From NCBI GenBank assembly GCA_026120185.1, contig JANUWF010001723.1, forward strand, positions 868,001 to 932,000: DNA of 64,000 nt. The letters run 5' to 3'. The stretch comes from Voacanga thouarsii. Taxonomy: Eukaryota; Streptophyta; Magnoliopsida; Gentianales; Apocynaceae. Positions within the stretch are counted from its first letter, which is position 1. Every line of letters begins with the position of its first letter. The notes beneath the pieces were generated by a model that saw nothing but the letters and a program-made list of their open reading frames with translations, was not told where the DNA came from and did no database searches. Shown here one piece after another: positions 10,606-23,110 of the stretch. A program made the translations under genes and the position numbers.

Positions 10606-11009
10606 TTAGGGTGAGTTTGGTTCACAAAGGGAAGGGGATGGGGAAAGAGAGGGGGAGTGGAACATTTCACTTCTATCAGGAGAAGTAAATGTAATTACTT
10701 TCATCTTATTTGGTTGGAGTGGAAGAGAAGTAAATATGATTTACCTGTTATTGTTTGGTTGTAAGGTATATAAGGAGGAAATAATTATTGAATTACTATT
10801 ATACCCCTAAGGCTAATTCATAAAAAATTACAAAGTAAGGTAGAATTGTAATAAGATAAATACCCTAGGACAAGAGGGTCTTTTAACTCTCATTTACTTC
10901 TCAAACCTCCAATCACTCTAACCAAATTAAGTAAATCACACATTTACTTCCTATTTTACTTCCCCTCCTCTTTTTCTTCCCACTTTCACTCCAACCAAAC
11001 TCACCCTTA
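10606..11009. mobile_element. Harbinger/Tourist-type MITE with TTA TSD
   Basis: A 398-bp element (10609-11006) lies between TTA direct repeats. Its ends are GGGTGAGTTTGGTT and its exact inverse AACCAAACTCACCC. The subterminal parts are purine-rich on one side and pyrimidine-rich on the other (GGGGAAAGAGAGGGGGAGTGG against CCACTTTCACTCC), so the strand could fold. A 3-bp TTA target and GGG-GTTTGGTT termini are typical of PIF/Harbinger MITEs. There is no coding capacity. It lies within the LINE. Confidence 0.88.
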
Positions 11010-11458
11010 GTGCTTCGATTCTTCCTAATGGCCCGATAAAGATATAGTCTCGAGGGCTTTATTTAACCCAAACGATGTAAATCATCACTTTCCTATCCCT
11101 CAAGTCCACAAATTCCTCAACCCGCCAATACCCAACTCGAACTTCAGCTTTCTACTCTAAACATTTCCCCTTTACCAGATGTATCAGTGAATACCTATGA
11201 TGGCGGTCCAGAGCTTCCTACCTCATGCTCTACTAGGAGTAATATTGAGACACTCATTTCTGAGGAACGGGTTATGTTTGTACGGAAGAGGTTCATTCAT
11301 ATCAAGAAATAGGCTCGTCAAAGTCCAGGTACTGCAAGGTGTCTGTCCACTGTAACAAATGGTCATTCTGAAATATGTATTGAGAAAGTGGGGACTCAAT
11401 CACCCTTACAATCCAAATTGGCCAAGGAGGCAAGCCATCTTATGCCCCTCTAGAATCC
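11010..11458 (+). pseudogene. LINE ORF1-ORF2 junction (degenerate)
   Basis: LINE sequence between the MITE and the endonuclease start. It holds broken reading frames and no recognisable domain, consistent with the end of ORF1 and the inter-ORF region. Confidence 0.4.
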
Positions 11459-13708
11459 ATGATTACCCTTGTTTGGAACTGTCGGGGTTTGGCCAAACCC
11501 CAGGTAGTTCGCTCTCTGTGAGTTTTTCTTCGCTAGCATAGACCGTCTATCCTTTTTCTTTCTAAAACTAAACTCTCATTCATTCCCAAACTCACTGGCA
11601 TTATTCAGTCTCTAGGCTTCCACCTTTTTCATTTTGTTCCTTCCACTGGTCTTTCTATGGTCTTGCTCTCTGCTGGAAACAACATGTGGATTTGCAGATA
11701 GTAGTGTCTAATGCTCATTTTGTAAATTGTTTAATTTTTCCCGTTCCTGGGCATAATCCTTGGCAGCTGACTGGAGTTTATGCTCCTTCAAAGTATGAAC
11801 GGAAGGCTACGTTTCGGGTTGCCTTAGAGGATGTAGGCAAGCCCTGTCAAGGTCCATGGTTGCTTGTTGGGGATTTCAATTGTGTTTGCAGTCAAGATGA
11901 AAAACTCGGGGGCATCCTGCTTCATCCAGTAATGGTGGATTCAAAGGGTTCATAAATTCTGCTAGTTTGATTGATTTGGGCTTCGCGGGGTTCCCCTTTA
12001 CTTGGAATAATAAACGTCCGGAGGAGAAAAACATTTTGGCTAGACTTGACAGAGGTCTTGTTAATGCATCTTGGAGACTTCAATTCCCAAAGGCGTGTAT
12101 CACTCATCTCATCTCTCTTGCCTCTGATCACCGCCCTCTCTTATTGGACACCTCCCCCTCTGACTCCTTTTTACCTAAGCCCTTCAGATTTGAGAAGATG
12201 TGGACTAGGGATCTCTCTTCTAATGATGTAGTTAATGATGCTTGGTCTAATGTGCCTACTGGATCCCCAATGTTCCAACTCTTTCAATCTATTAAGAACA
12301 CAAATGTGGCACTCAAATTCTGGAACAAACACACATTTGGCCATGTTCAAACTAAAATTTTAGCCCTTTAATTTGAGATAGACCATTTACAGACCCTTCC
12401 TCAAACCACAATCTCTCTGCATAGGGAAAACATGAAACTAGTTGAATTGGATGAGCTGTTGAAGAGAGAACAATTCTTTGGAGGGAAAATTCCAAGGCTA
12501 CCTGGATGGAGGAGAGTGATGCCAATACTCACCTTTTTCATTTGTCTACTATAATTCACGGGAGGTATAACACTATCGATTCTGTTCTTTCTTTGGATGG
12601 TTGTTGGGAAACATAATGGTTTTGGATTGGTCAAGCCTTTGATCAATACTACACCAATCTGTTTTCATCTGCTAACCCTCCATTCCCGTCTAATTTGTAG
12701 CACCTTATCTCCCCTTCCATTCTAAATGAGGATGTTGACCATCTCTGTTCTGTCCCCAGCTCGGGCTGCATTAAGAAAACTTTTTTCTCTATGAAAGCTG
12801 GAACAAGTCCCGGTCCTGATGTCATGACTCCCTCTTTTTACAAATCCTATTGGCACATTCTTGGTGAGCGAATGACTAAGGCTGTTCAACATTTCTTTGT
12901 AACTGGTCATCTTCTCAAGGCCTTTAACCACACCTTTCTCACCCTGATCCCTAAAAATGATACGGCTCATAAAGTTGAACATTTTTGTCCCATTTCCCTT
13001 TGTAATGTGGTCTATAAAGTCATCTTGAAAATTCTCTCAGACCGGCTAAAACATTTTTTGGATTCTCTGATTAACCAAGCCCAAACTACTTTTATTCCCA
13101 ACAGGGGGATTGATGAGAATATCATAGTCTGCCACGAACTCATGCATCATCTTAGTTGGAAAAAGGGATAGCAAGGGCTTATGGCAATCAAATTGGACAT
13201 GGCTAAAGCATACGACAACGTGGAGTGGCACTTACTTAAAAGAATTTCGGAGCTTCATGGTTTTCCTGTTAAGTTTATTGCTTTGATTATGGAATGTATA
13301 TCCACTTCTTCTATTTCAATTTTGATTAACGGGTCCCCTTTTGGTTATTTTCACCCTACATGTGGTCTCAAACAGGGAGATCCCATGTCACATTGCCTTT
13401 TATTTTGATCTCTTGTCACAGTTGATTACTCAGGCGGAAGAGGAGAAGCGAGTTAATGGAGTGAAAGTGAGTCAAGCAAGTTCAGCTTTCTCCTACCTCA
13501 TGTATGCAGACGACCTTACTCTGTTTTGTAGGGCAAATCTCCTTGAGGCCTCTGAAATTTCACATATTCTTAACCTTTACATTGCATGGTTCGGTCGGTC
13601 AGTTAACAAGGCCAAGTCCTTTATACATTTCAGTAGGAATATAGATGTAGACCTCAAAGATAGCATTTGTGAGGTTTTGGAAATGATTGAATGTCCCCAT
13701 AATGTGTC
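11459..13708 (+). pseudogene. LINE ORF2: endonuclease and reverse transcriptase (first part)
   Basis: ORF2 starts at ATG 11459 with MITLVWNCRGLAKPQVVRSL, the conserved opening of the plant L1 AP-like endonuclease. Endonuclease words follow: GVYAPSK, WLLVGDFNCV (about 11860), FPFTWNN, LARLDRGLVN and SDHRPLLL (about 12125), the last holding a catalytic Asp-His. Reverse transcriptase begins near 12790 with GTSPGPDVMTPSFYK. It contains FCPISLCNVVYKVILKILSD, DMAKAYDNVEWHLL (13196), LKQGDPMS and the catalytic YADD (about 13503). Frames shift at about 11530, 11950, 12370, 13170 and 13405, so it is not translatable. It is cut at 13708 by the copia insertion and resumes at 23111. Confidence 0.9.
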
Positions 13709-13713
13709 CTATC

Positions 13714-15577
13714 TGAAGGCTTAAAATGGAAAAAATCATCAAAGCGAAAGTATGTTAGGAAAACGAAAATTTTACCTCTGTAATTGAATGACCGTCTTCG
13801 CACTGGTGTAGTTATATGTATAAGGATATTTGAAGCTAATGTCTCACGTCGTTGCAAACGTCTACTGCGTCACATCTATGTAAAGCTTTCGATCTTCCGA
13901 AATGGTACCTATAGCACAGCCGGTGAAGGCTTAAATGTTAGGTTTTGATAAGCCTTAAAGGCTTAGTCGAAGATGGATTTGACTTTCTGTGAATGTAAAA
14001 TGAAATACGCAAAGCTATTTTCTTTACCTTGCTTCTCTGTGATATTCTCATCACTAGAAGACCAAGAACCCAGCTCTATTATCAATTCATATATCATGCA
14101 TTTGAATTCATTCCCGAGAGAGAAAACATTTGCGTGCAAATAGAAAGCATCCATACTTTCTATTATCCTGCACGCAGTTTTTTAATTTTTTAATTAATTA
14201 ATTAAATTAATTTTTTTATAAATTTATTTTACGTTGATCTTATTCATTGAGTTAGATAAAATTATTCATTCTTGAGCTTAAACACCCATAAATAATAAAT
14301 CTCAATTGTTTATTTTCTAGGCCACATTAAACAACTTAATAAATAATTAACAAGCCTAAATAAATCAATATAAAATTTTGTAATTTTTATCTAATTTATA
14401 TCCAGATTAATTTTTTAATTACTCAATCTGAGCCTTGGGCTCTGAATAATTAATTAACTAATTAAATTAAATAAAATAAATACTCTCTCTCAGACATTTT
14501 ATTTTATTCTAGTCTAATAATAAATTAGACTAATAAAATAAAACCTATAAATATCAAGACCAATTCCTTAATCTAAATCTTTCATGACTTAAGGGCTATT
14601 TCGGGGATCAAAAGACACATCGTCTTGGCTACTAAAATGATCAAAATACCCCTACTATATAAATAGTTGTATTTTACATTTTAAATATTTTATGATTTCA
14701 CCATAAAGAAAATATTGACCCCAAGGACAATGCTGCGTTAGCAAAGTTTTCGACTTAGAAGTGTAATGACTAAAATACTCCTCTACGTATCGTCGTGCAA
14801 TTAGAGAGGAAGAGTATACTAACACCTCTCTAATAGATATCTACCATCCTTATACCTCTAATCCAATTATCCACGACCCTTGGAATGTTTTCACCTTTCA
14901 AGAGAGCTACCCTAAAGTAAACATCCAAGTCATGTTTCCTAGAGGCCTGGATAATTAGATTATTCGAACAGTCACAATGAGCGATATAGCATAGAAGTTA
15001 TTTTGTACAAGTCTGTCTTAACTAACTAGTCATATATACCCAATATATAAGTATATTGGTTTTACGAAAGAACCTCAATTATAGTATATCAAAGTATATG
15101 ATTCTAACTTTGTCAGACTATCAACTCATACTTAAACGGTAGAGTATTAGTGCACACTATAGTAGTAATAGTTTGGGTTTCTTTTAAATAGTACTTTTAG
15201 AAATCACTATTACATGTCCTATTCTATGTATTCGAAATACGCTCGTGCTATGAAGTGAGTAGACTACTCACTGGCTAAAAGTAAGTCATTCCTCATTTTG
15301 AATTCATAACACAATAACCTATATATGATGAGATAGCCATTCTTATCAATCGGTTAAGAACAAATATTTATGTATTAAGTAATTCGTGATCTATACCTTA
15401 CTGTGAAATATCACCATTCACATGGATCACTTACTTAAACACAATGGGTCCTTTCTAAATGAAAATCGTGCACAAATAAAATGTAAATTCATAAACAAAT
15501 TTTGAGAATAAATTCTTTTATTAATAAATTCAATAATTACATCAGATAAACTAGTCTAAAAGGTATATATTCCAACA
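13714..15577 (-). repeat. 3' LTR of copia-2
   Basis: Aligns along its length with 21207-23105; shared landmarks include the AATTAATTAATTAA-rich block, ACTCTCTCTCA, GGTGTAATGACTAAAATA, GAGAGCTACCCTAAAGTAAA and CACAATGGGTCCTTT. It is the left LTR on the plus strand and the downstream LTR of the element. It holds no coding sequence. Confidence 0.9.
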
Positions 15578-15599
15578 ATTTTCCACTTGCACTCTAAGA

Positions 15600-18500
15600 C
15601 TAAGAAAGTCCATAGATGCCCACCCCTATGGCTTCTAAGTGTCTCTTGAAGACTCTCTCAGCAAAAGGCTTGGTGAAGTGATATGTTAGGTTGTTCTCCG
15701 AGGCTATCTGTTCCATCACATTTTTTCGTCTCTAAATGAAATCTCGGATCAAGTGGTACTTCCTCTGGATGTGCTTCCCATTCTTGCGATTCCTGAGTTC
15801 TTTGAATTGCGAGACTGCTCTAGAGTTGTCGCAATACATCACAATCGGTCTGTCCATGTATGGCACAACTCCAAATTCTGAAAGAAACTTCAGAAGCCAG
15901 ATTACTTCCTTGTGATGTTTCCGAAGCTGCCACATACTCAGCTTCCATAGTTGAGTCAGCAATACAAGATTGTTTGATACTCCTCTATGAAACAACTCCT
16001 CCAGACAAGGTGAAGACATATCTACTAGTGGATTTTCTCTCATCCTTATCTGCTTGGAAATCTGAGTCTGTGTATCCAATATGAACCAAGTCGTTAGCCC
16101 TGTAAACCAGCATATAATTTTTTGTACCATTGAGGTACTTAAGAATATACTTTACAGCTTGCTAATGAACCTCCTCAGGGTTTGACTGATATCTGCTAAC
16201 TAAGCCTACAACAAAGCAGATATTTGACTTAGTGCACAACATGGCGTACATGAGACTTCCCACAGTCGAAGCGTAGGGAATCCTACTCATCATGTCTTTT
16301 TCCTTTTGAGACTTAGGACAGTCTTTAGAACAAAAAGACAACTCATGTCTACAAGGGAATAGAGCTCCCTTGCATGAGTTCATGCTAAACTTGGCCAGCA
16401 TCTTATCAATGTATGTCGCTTGGGATAATCCTAATATTCTCTACTTCATATTTCTAAGCAGCTTAATTCCGAGAATGTAACTGACTTCTCCCAAATCCTT
16501 CATACTAAATTGACTAGACAGCCAAACCTTAGTAGATGACAATATCCCTACATCATTTCCAATGAGTAGAATGTCATCCACATATAGAACAAGAAGAATC
16601 ACATTTATACCTTTCAATTTCTTGTACACGCATGGTTTATCCTCGTTTTGAATGAAACCGTAAGACTTTACAGTCTCATTAAAAAGAATGTTTCATGTTA
16701 TACCTGCTTAGGTCCATAAATGGACTTCTTAAGTTTGCAGACCATGTGTTTCTGCCCTTTAGCAATAAAACCTTTTAGTTGGAACATATAGATGTCTTCG
16801 TTAAAATGGCTATCAAGAAATGTCATCTTGACATCCATTTGTCATATCTCATAGTCATAATGACATATAATAACAAGGAGGACATGGATGGATTTAAGCA
16901 TGACTATCGAAAAAAATGTTTCATCATAATCGATTTCCTCTTTCTGAGTATACCCTTTCACCATAAGCCTAGTTTTGAAGGTTTCCACCTTCCCATCCGC
17001 TCCTGTTTTCCTCTTGTATAACCACTTACACCCAATGGATTTTATCCTTTCAGGTGAAGCTATAAGATCCCGAACCTGATTGACGTACATAGACTCTATC
17101 TCGACTGTCATTGCTTCATGCCACAGATCTACATCGGCATCAATAATAGCTTTATCGTATCTAATGGGATCTTGTTCCTAATGGTCAGAGACCAGCTCAA
17201 AAGCCTCTCCTGTCCATCTTTCCAGAACTCTAGATATCCTCCCACTACGACGAAGCTCTGTTTGTACATGTTCTTGAGGCTGTGCCTCTTTTTATTTCAT
17301 AATCGGGTCTGAAGAAGTTGATTCCAAAGATAATTTGTCCTTGAGTTCCAACGTTGTTGAACCTTTGGTGGAAGTACTTTGATCATCTTTCAAGTATCTA
17401 GCATTAGTACTTTCTGTTCATTGGGATGATAAAAGTAACCTCCTTTTGTCCCTTTTGGATACCCAATAAAGTAGCATAATTCTAATCTTAGTTCTAGCTT
17501 GTCTTCCTTAATCAGCACATAAGTTGGACAGCCCTATAACCTGAGGTGATTTAGACTTGGCTTACGCCCAATCCATATCTCATAAGGTGTCATATGTACT
17601 GACTTGAAAGGTACCAAGTTCAGAATGTATGCCACTATTTCCAAGGCATATCCCAAAAAAGAGACCAGAAGAGTAGCATGAGACATCATACTTCGGACTA
17701 TTTCCATTAATGTCCTATTCCTTCTCTCAACTATTCTATTTTGTTGGGGTGTACCTAACGCAGAGAGTTGGGATATTATTCCATGATGTACCATGTAATC
17801 CTTAAACTCACTGAAGAGGTATTTTTCACCACGATCTGATCGTAATGTTTTGATCAGTTTACCTGTCCGACACTCCACTTCAGCCTTAAAATCTTTGAAC
17901 TTGTCAAAAGAGTCAAACTTGCGCCTCATCAAGTAGACATAACTAAACCTTGTATAATCATCCATGAAAGTGATGAAGCACTCAGAATCCCTTTTAGCTT
18001 GAGTAGACAAAGGACCATACACATCAGTATGAACAAGACCCAATATCTCCTTGACTCTATCAGCCTTTTGGGTAAACAACCTTTTGGTCATTTTTTCTAT
18101 AAGGCAGGATTCACACTGATGCCAATTTTTCAATCTTAATGAGCCCAGTGGTCCATCATGGATAAAGCTCTGAATCTTGGTTAAATTAATATAGCCCAAT
18201 CTTAGATGCCAAAGATATAAGTCATTGACATTGGTCTTTCTCTTCTTACTTAAAGGTTCAGATTGAGTATTATTTATTTGATTATTTGTATGATTTAAAA
18301 AGAATAAATTTCTGTACATGTGCCCTGTACATAAAACTCCTCCATTTCTACTGATAGTAATACTAGAATGGAAAGAAACAGAATATCCATGATTTATTAG
18401 TTTTGCAACTAAAATCAAATTATGTCTAAAATCGGGTATATATAAAATATCATTTAATACAACTACTTTATTATAATAAAAAATAAGATCTAGCTTTCCC

Positions 18501-18720
18501 ACTGCAAGGGCCCATACTCGTGCTCCATTTCCTACTCATTGTCTATGCTCACCCTTTTGAAGTCTTCTTATCTTCCTAAACCTCTGCAAGGAGTTACAGA
18601 TATGATCAGTGGCACCAGAATCAACAATCCAAGTGGAAGTTGATCCAATTATTGAAATAGACTCTAGATAGAGAACAATACCTGTAGGATTTTCTTTACT
18701 TGAAGTTCTGGACACTCTGT
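15600..18720 (-). pseudogene. copia-2 pol relic
   Basis: Read leftward: protease motif WIVDSGATDHICNS (about 18640); a TGA before the glycine-rich segment; pre-integrase and integrase in a 322-codon open stretch (18502-17534) with LWHLRLGYI, CESCLIEKMTK, HTDVYGPL, LRSDRGEKYL and ERRNRTLMEI; reverse transcriptase pieces with GCKWLYKRK and IDYDETF (17111-16842) and the catalytic YVDDI (about 16580); RNase H with YASTVGSLMYAM and MYCDNSRAV; and the tail RHLEAIGVGIYGLS, stopping at 15600. The catalytic Glu context of integrase (QQNRIVERRN) is kept. Several stops and frameshifts separate the pieces. Confidence 0.88.
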
Positions 18721-19440
18721 TTTCTAGTGTCCCTTCTACCCGTATTTGCCTTTGGGCATGTTGGGCTGGTTCTTAGGCTTGGCCTGTGTATTTTCCTTCG
18801 TTTTCTTGAACTTCTTGGGCTTAGGCCTAGTTCTAGAAGAAAAAGTCCTAGCAATTATAGCCTTGGACTGTGGCTTCATGACTTTCTCCACTACCTGGAG
18901 CTATTTCATCAATTTAGTTAAAGTCATGTTTAATTTGTTTATATTGTAGTTCAACTTGAACTGAGTAAAAGAGCCTGATAGAGATTCGAGAACCATGTTC
19001 ACTTGGCTCTCGGGGTCAATAACAGTTCTTAAGACTTCCACTTCCTCGAAAGTAGCAATCATTTTGAGCATATACTCTCTAACTAATGCTCCCTCAGCCA
19101 TCTTAGTGTTTATTATTATCTTAAGAGCTTCATGCCTTGCAGGCCGGCTCTTATCGGTGAATATCGTGGCTAATGATTGACTAATGTCATATGCAGTGGC
19201 CATGTGCTCATGTTTTGACTGGAGCACATTAGACATAGAGGCCAACATGTAGCATCGAGCCATTTCGTTGACCTTTTTCTATACTTTTTCAGCCTCATGC
19301 TCATCCGTGGTGGAACCCTCACCAATAACAGGGCAGGTTTCAAATAGGACATACTTATACAATTATACTCCTCAGCAATGAGTATTATGTCCAAATTTCT
19401 TTTTCAATCCACATAATTCGGACCCGTTAGCTTATTCTCA
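18721..19440 (-). pseudogene. copia-2 gag relic
   Basis: The 120-codon open stretch 19263-18901 reads MARCYMLASMSNVLQSKHEH then EALKIIINTKMAEGALVREY and SQVNMVLESLSGSFTQFKLN, the UBN2/gag capsid region of copia elements. Toward 18720 it degenerates into a Lys/Pro-rich stretch and a broken knuckle (KGKYG, stop, KGH, stop, KTECPE), in which the leading cysteines are gone. Confidence 0.82.
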
Positions 19441-21206
19441 CAGAGAATAACAACCAAATGACTAAAAGAACCTCCACAAACCATTTCTGAAAAAATAAAA
19501 AATAAAAGAAGATTCAATTTGTGAAAAATAAAATAATTTGTGACTTTATCTTCATATTAAATCCGATAATAGTTAACCCTATCACCATTATCTTTAATAT
19601 GATTAATTTGGCTCTTAGAAAAACTGACATAACTTCTTGGAAAGATTAACAGTTTTCTAAGCTAAGTGTATTAACCACTACAAATTAATTTCCCTTCTAG
19701 ATAATGATCTAGAAGATAATTTCATCGTGGGATGACTGTTTATTCTCATTTTCTATAGATATTCCTCGCACTATAACCTCCAATGTAGGCTGGCCGATCA
19801 TAACATGTGTCCTGAGTTATTAATTACATTCATCCATTAGTTCTAGATTTTTGTGGTAACCCTATCCTATACGGATTCACTCATAGGATGACACGAGGGG
19901 ACCTACGATTTCTAATGAGGATCGTAATGGAAGCCTTGTAGCCCGTTGGAACCCCTCTCCCACTTAATATTTTAAAATAAGAGTTTTTCTTGAAAAATAT
20001 ATTTTAAAATTTTTAATTAAATTTTTTTAACTCAAAATAAAATATCTAAACTCATAAAATTTTTTATGTCAATGTTTATATCCTTTGAGAAATTTTTGCA
20101 TAGATTAATTTTATTTAAGTTAATAAATTTAATAATTTCAAAATTTTTCAATAAAACTATCGAGAGATTTTGATCTCAAGTTTAATTTGACAAAAAATAA
20201 TTTTTCTTGTTAAAATTCAATCAAACTAGTTTTCTATTTTAATTCACAAAAATATTTAAATTCAATATATTTTCTATGTCAAGAATAAAATCATTTGAGA
20301 AAATATCTAAGAATTAATTTTTGTTCGAATTAAAATTAACCATTTGATTTAAGAAAAATATTTTTCTTTGTCAAAATTTTCAAAGACTTTGGTCTTTGAG
20401 AAATCACGCACATAGGGTACAAAAAGAAATAAGCATGCTAAAAAACTATAAACGTTTTCATGCTTTTTTATTTTTTTTAATCTAAGTATCTAAATAATAA
20501 GATTAAACATATTAATTAATTAATTAATTAATAGTCTTATTTAATCCTAAAATTTCATTTACTATTATTTTTTATGCAAAATATTCAAAGAATATCAACT
20601 ATTACAATAAAATAACTTCGTCTGGTATGGGACAAAAAAAAAATTATTCCAATCGGGTCAATGCACCTGCCACATTGGATCACGGCCCATGGGTTCGGAT
20701 CCGGGCAGGTGGACCCAACCCAGCCTACCTTGCCCGCCCGCACCCACCCCAGTCGCAGCCAAAATTGCAGATCGCGGTGCTTCAATTTGCAAAGCAAATT
20801 GAATTTGCTCGCTAAGCCATACCATCAGTAGGCTTGGCGGCTGGTGGCTCCTCTCACGGATCTGGCGGCTCGGCTCAACTGGGATGCGGCTTGGCTAATG
20901 CGGCTTCAACAGTGCTTCTTCTTTAGAATGCACCTCCGCGTGCAGGTTTTGATTTTTCTTCTATCTTCACTCAAAAATTATCCAAACAACCGTCTATATA
21001 CCCTTAAAAAATATTGGGCTTATACAATATTTATGAAAGCAATCAAAATACATTAGTCATATACTTTCACTCGCGAAGCTTACAGTGAAACTACCCATAC
21101 CAGTAAACACGAAGGATAACAGATTTCAACCAAAATAAATATTTTCTTATTTTAGTTAAGCCTAACATGCTTCTTACATTTGCCAAACTATAGTTCTGAT
21201 ACCAAT
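19441..21206 (-). other. copia-2 leader between primer-binding site and gag
   Basis: A 1.77-kb untranslated leader. The part nearest gag (19441-20580) is AT-rich with repeated AAAATATTT words. The part at 20640-20940 is unusually GC-rich (GCCCGCCCGCACCCACCCC), unlike the rest of the element, and may be acquired sequence or a structured leader. The primer-binding site complement GTTCTGATACCA lies at about 21192-21204. No convincing open frame. Confidence 0.5.
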
Positions 21207-23105
21207 TGAAGACTTAAAATGGCAAAAATCATTAAAACGAATGCATGTTAGAAAAACAAAAATTTTACCTCTGTAATTGAATGACCCTCTTCGCATTGAT
21301 GTAGATATCTGTATAAGAATATTTGAGGCTAGTGGTTCACGTCCTTGCAAAAGTCTACTGCATCTCATCCACGTGAAACTTTTAATCTTTCGAAATGGTA
21401 CCCGTAGCACAGCCGGTGAAGACTTAAATGTTGGGTTTTGATAAGCCTTGAAGGCTTAGTCGAATATGAGTTTGACTTTCTGTGAATACAAAATGAAATA
21501 CGCAGAACTGTTTTCTTTGCCTTGCTTCTCTGTGATATTCTCATCACCAGAAGACCAAGCACCCAGCTCTATTATCAATTTATCTATCATGCATTTGAAT
21601 CCATCTGCGAGAGAGAAAACATTTGCGTGCAAATAGAAAGCATCCATACTTTCTGTTATCCTGCACGCAAAACAACAAGGGTTCCATCCTGTGTTATTTT
21701 TTTATTTTTTTAATTAATTTATTAATTTATTAATTAATTTATTTATTTACTTATAAATTTATTTTACCTTGGTCTTATTCATTGGGTCAGATAAAATTAT
21801 TTATTCTTAGGTTTGAATACCCATAAATAATAAATCTCAATTATTTATTTTCTATGCTACATTAAACAGCCCAATAAATAATTAATAAGCCCAATAGACC
21901 AATATAAAATTTTATACATGTTATCTAGTTTATATCCAGATTAATTTTCTAATTATTCAATCTGGACCTTGTGCCTTGAATAATTAATTAATCAATTAAA
22001 CTAAATAAAATAAATACTCTCTCTCAAATCTTTTATTTTATTCTATTCCAATAATAAATTAGACTAATAAAATAAAATTCATAAATATCAAGACTAATTC
22101 CTTGACCCAAATCTTTCATGATTTAAGAATTATTTCAAGGACCAAAAGACACACCGCATTGGCTACTAAAATGACCAAAATACCCATGCTATATAAATAG
22201 TTGTATCTTATATTTTAAATATTTTTTGATATCACCATAAAAAAATATTGACCCCAAGGACTCTACGTTAGCAAAGTCTTCAACCTACAGGTGTAATGAC
22301 TAAAATATTGATCTACACATTGCCGTGCAATCAGAGAGGAATAATGTATTAACACATCTCTAATAGACATCTACTATCCTTAAACCTCTAGTCCAATGAT
22401 CCACGACCCCTGGAATATTTCTACTTTTCAAGAGAGCTACCCTAAAGTAAACATCCAAGTCATATTCCCCAGAGCCATAAATAATTAGATAATTCGAACA
22501 ATCACAATGGGCGATATAGCGTAGAAGCTATCTTGTACAAGTCTGTCTTAACTAATTAGTCACATATATTCAACATACAAGTATATTGATTTTACGAAAG
22601 ACCCTCAACTACAGTATATCAAAGTATATGTTTCTAACTTCGTCAAACTACCAACTCATACTCAAGTGGTAGAATATTAGTCCACGTTGTAACAGTAATA
22701 GTCTGGATTTCTTTTAAATAGTACTTTTAGAAACCACTATTACAGGTCATGTTCTACGTATTCGAAATACGCTCATGCTATGAAGTGAGTGGACTACTCA
22801 TTGGCTAAAGGTAAGCCATTCCCCATTTGGAATTCATTACACAATAACCTATATATGATGAGATACTCGTTCTTATCAATCCATTAAGAACAAACATTTA
22901 TGTATTAAGTAACTCGTGATCCATACCTTATTGTGAAAGATCACCATTCACATGGATTACTTACTTAAACACAATGGGTCCTTTTCAAACGAAAATCGTG
23001 CACAAATAAAATGTAAATTCACAAATAAATTGAGAATAAATTCTTTTATTAATAAATTCGATAATTACATCAGATAAACTAGTTTAGATGGCATATATTC
23101 CAACA
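21207..23105 (-). repeat. 5' LTR of copia-2
   Basis: Right-hand LTR, upstream copy in the element's own orientation. On the minus strand it begins TGTTGGAATATATGCC and ends in CTTCA next to the primer-binding site. Differences from the left copy are scattered, and a segment with ACAACAAGGGTTCCATCC near 21670 is present only here. Confidence 0.9.
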
Positions 23106-23110
23106 CTATC

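Larger units (their letters stand above)
13709..23110 (-). mobile_element. Ty1-copia element with ~1.9-kb LTRs (copia-2) inserted in LINE RT
   Basis: Element 13714-23105 lies between CTATC direct repeats (13709-13713 and 23106-23110). Long terminal repeats 13714-15577 and 21207-23105 begin TGAAG and end CCAACA on the plus strand; read on the element's own strand they begin TGTTGG. The primer-binding site (TGGTATCAGAAC on the minus strand, complementary in form to initiator tRNA-Met) abuts the right LTR. A purine tract (GTGCAAGTGGAAAAT) abuts the left LTR, so the element runs leftward. The gag and pol relics inside are broken. The LTRs differ by many substitutions and ~35 bp in length, so the insertion is old. 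Confidence 0.93.
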
